Positions 21,667 through 23,252 of a DNA stretch of 23,252 bases are shown here, one piece after another; position 1 is the first letter of the stretch; each line of letters begins with the position of its first letter. Position numbers and translations under genes: made by a program. The stretch comes from JBGPJM01 sp041485385 (GTDB lineage: Bacteria > Planctomycetota > Phycisphaerae > Phycisphaerales > UBA1924), in the NCBI GenBank assembly GCA_041485385.1, contig JBGPJM010000057.1, positions 1 through 23,252 of the forward strand, in the 5' to 3' direction. Below the pieces are notes generated by a model. That model had not been told where the DNA came from and did not search any database. It worked only from the letters and a program-made list of their open reading frames with translations.

Positions 21667-23252
21667 CCCAGGCCTCCCGCCGCGACCAGCGCGATGAGGA
21701 GCACCAGGGCGATCCCCTGCATCATGCGGAGGGCGTAGCCGTGGAGGACGCCGTCCTGGGCGGGGCGGATGGCGTAGCCGGCGCCGCGGGGCGCCACGCC
21801 GAAGGCGTTCACCAGGCCGTCCACGAGCAGCTTGTCGATGACGTGGCAGATGTGGGCGAGCACCCGCAGGGGCGTGTAGAAGAGGAAGTGGTACAGCTCG
21901 TCCACGTACCACTTGTGCTGGGCCCAAGTGGGGATGGGCCCGAGCAGGGGCAGCAGGTCGTCGGCGCGGGACCGCGCGGCGGTGGTCCGGCCTGACAGGT
22001 GCAGCCGCCAGGCGATGATAATGCCGATGGCGCCGACGATAGCCGAGGCCAGCTTCATCGCCCCGTGCGCATCGATGCCGAAGAAGCTTGCGAGCGCTCC
22101 GTGGCGCTCGACGCCGGCGGTCGATGCGGCGACCATGCGCGCAGTCCAGGGATCGAGCTCCACCAGGTAGATCGCCACGAATGTCGCGATCGCGAGGATC
22201 ACGAGGACGGTGTTGATCGCCCAGCCGGGCGCGTGGGGGTGGAACTCGCCTTCACCGTGCCCGTGGTCGGCCTTCGCCGGCTCGGCGTGGCCGTGGGCGT
22301 CCCCATGCGCATCGTGGGCACCTCCGGCGTGCTCGTGCAGCTCCTCGCCCGGCTCGAAGGCCACCGGACCCATGAACACGCGGAAGTAGACCCTGAACGT
22401 GTAGTACGCCGTCAGCCCGGCCGTCAGCAGCAGGATCCAGCCGACGGCCTGGAACTGCGGATTCTCGAACGCGTCCCCGAGGATCATGTCCTTGGACCAG
22501 TATCCCGAGGTGATGACCGGGAACACCGCAAGGTTCAGGCACCCCACCAGCATCGTGATGCTGACGATCCGCCACCCCGGCAGTTTCCCGACGCCCGAGA
22601 GCTTCCGCAGGTCGAGCTGGCCGGCGAAGCCGTGCATGACCGCCCCGCACGCCAGGAACAGGAGCGCCTTGAAGAACGCGTGCGTGAAGACGTGCGACGC
22701 GCCGCCCACCGCCCCCATCACGCCCAGCCCCGCGAACATGTACCCGAGCTGGCTCACGGTCGAGTACGCCATGATGCGCTTGATGTCGAACTGGGCCATG
22801 CCGATGGTCGCGGCCCACAGGGCGGTCAACGCCCCGCTCCAGGCCACGATCGGCAACGCGTCCTCCGATACCGAGTAGAGCGGCAGGAACCGCGCCACCA
22901 GATATACGCCGGCCGTCACCATCGTGGCCGCGTGGATGAGCGCCGACACGGGCGTCGGGCCCTCCATCGCATCCGGCAGCCAGACGTACAGGAAGATCTG
23001 CGCCGATTTGCCGAACGCCCCGACCGTCAGCAGCACCGGGATGAGCTGCACGAGAAAGGGGGCCGCCTTGGCGCCTGACATATACTCGTGCACCATCGGG
23101 AAGAGCTTGGCGTACTCCATTGTCCCGAACTGCACGAACGTGAGCATGACCCCCATGGCGAGCCCGAGGTCGCCGATGCGGTTCATCACGAACGCCTTCT
23201 TGCCCGCCGCGACCGCCGAGTCCTTCTTATAGAAGTACCCGATGAGCAGGTA
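21663..23252 (-). CDS. nuoL: NADH:quinone oxidoreductase subunit L, 5' end missing
   Basis: The 3' 529 codons; the start is beyond the right edge. It begins within YLLIGYFYKKDSAVAAGKKAFVMNRIGDLG and continues through WLPDAMEGPTPVSALIHAATMVTAGVYLVARF, IMAYSTVSQLGYMFAGLG, HAFFKALLFLACGAVMH and YWSKDMILG, all classic NuoL signatures. The loop before the amphipathic arm is unusually rich in His and Asp/Glu (HEHAGGAHDAHGDAHGHAEP). The C-terminal helices continue past the lateral-helix region. As the distal proton-pumping subunit with the long lateral helix, it is followed by nuoM and nuoN in the standard order with stop/start overlaps. Confidence 0.97.
   Translation of the reverse strand, partial: YLLIGYFYKKDSAVAAGKKAFVMNRIGDLGLAMGVMLTFVQFGTMEYAKLFPMVHEYMSGAKAAPFLVQLIPVLLTVGAFGKSAQIFLYVWLPDAMEGPTPVSALIHAATMVTAGVYLVARFLPLYSVSEDALPIVAWSGALTALWAATIGMAQFDIKRIMAYSTVSQLGYMFAGLGVMGAVGGASHVFTHAFFKALLFLACGAVMHGFAGQLDLRKLSGVGKLPGWRIVSITMLVGCLNLAVFPVITSGYWSKDMILGDAFENPQFQAVGWILLLTAGLTAYYTFRVYFRVFMGPVAFEPGEELHEHAGGAHDAHGDAHGHAEPAKADHGHGEGEFHPHAPGWAINTVLVILAIATFVAIYLVELDPWTARMVAASTAGVERHGALASFFGIDAHGAMKLASAIVGAIGIIIAWRLHLSGRTTAARSRADDLLPLLGPIPTWAQHKWYVDELYHFLFYTPLRVLAHICHVIDKLLVDGLVNAFGVAPRGAGYAIRPAQDGVLHGYALRMMQGIALVLLIALVAAGGLG

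Overview
The window is about 23 kb of very GC-rich DNA, probably from a planctomycete of the Phycisphaerae or a close relative. This assignment is inference. It rests on a short membrane protein ending in an Arg-rich stretch plus a CPACGYSL...CPECG zinc ribbon, a coiled-coil/GRP-hook/HTH protein of a type common in that group, ice-binding-like (DUF3494) surface proteins, and wide pyrimidine-biased intergenic spaces. No tRNA, rRNA, CRISPR array, transposase or integrase was recognised.

Layout. (1) 1-1383, minus: the 5' part of a DUF3494 plus propeller-like secreted protein, running off the left edge. (2) 1704-2276, plus: a DUF2294/MpsC-like gene broken by two compensating frameshifts. (3) 2168-8011, minus: a compact six-gene electron-transfer operon. 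In transcription order it encodes a Tat-type four-cluster ferredoxin, an NrfD/PsrC quinone-site membrane subunit, an Ig-like membrane-anchored protein, a cytochrome c with a DUF3347-like tail, a coiled-coil porin and a lipoprotein cytochrome c. A good sigma-54 (-24/-12) promoter and an upstream inverted repeat precede it. (4) 8473-9740, minus: a frameshifted zinc-ribbon membrane protein, an HTH/GRP-hook DNA-binding protein and a possible 33-aa membrane peptide. (5) 9967-12474, minus: a complete 835-aa DUF3494 plus propeller-like protein, paralogous to the one at the left edge, followed by a strong hairpin terminator. (6) 12475-13300: a gene-free, low-complexity stretch with repeats. (7) 13301-14215, minus: an outer-membrane beta-barrel protein. 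(8) 14347-17475, minus: arginine decarboxylase (speA) and phenylalanine 4-hydroxylase (phhA), separated by a hairpin terminator. (9) 17651-18333, plus: a small membrane protein and a small lipoprotein. (10) 18347-23252, minus: nuoL-nuoM-nuoN, the end of a complex I operon, with nuoL cut by the right edge.

How the genes work together. The nuo genes encode the proton-pumping antiporter-like subunits of NADH:quinone oxidoreductase, which reduces the quinone pool. The six-gene operon at 2168-8011 looks like a quinone-linked route into or out of the periplasm and toward the outer membrane. No molybdopterin or other catalytic subunit lies next to it, so its substrate is unknown. The speA and phhA genes are ordinary polyamine and aromatic amino acid metabolism. 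The two DUF3494 proteins are probably surface or adhesion proteins that arose by duplication and domain shuffling.

Two genes need frameshift correction to make sense (DUF2294 and zinc ribbon). They may be real pseudogenes or assembly errors.
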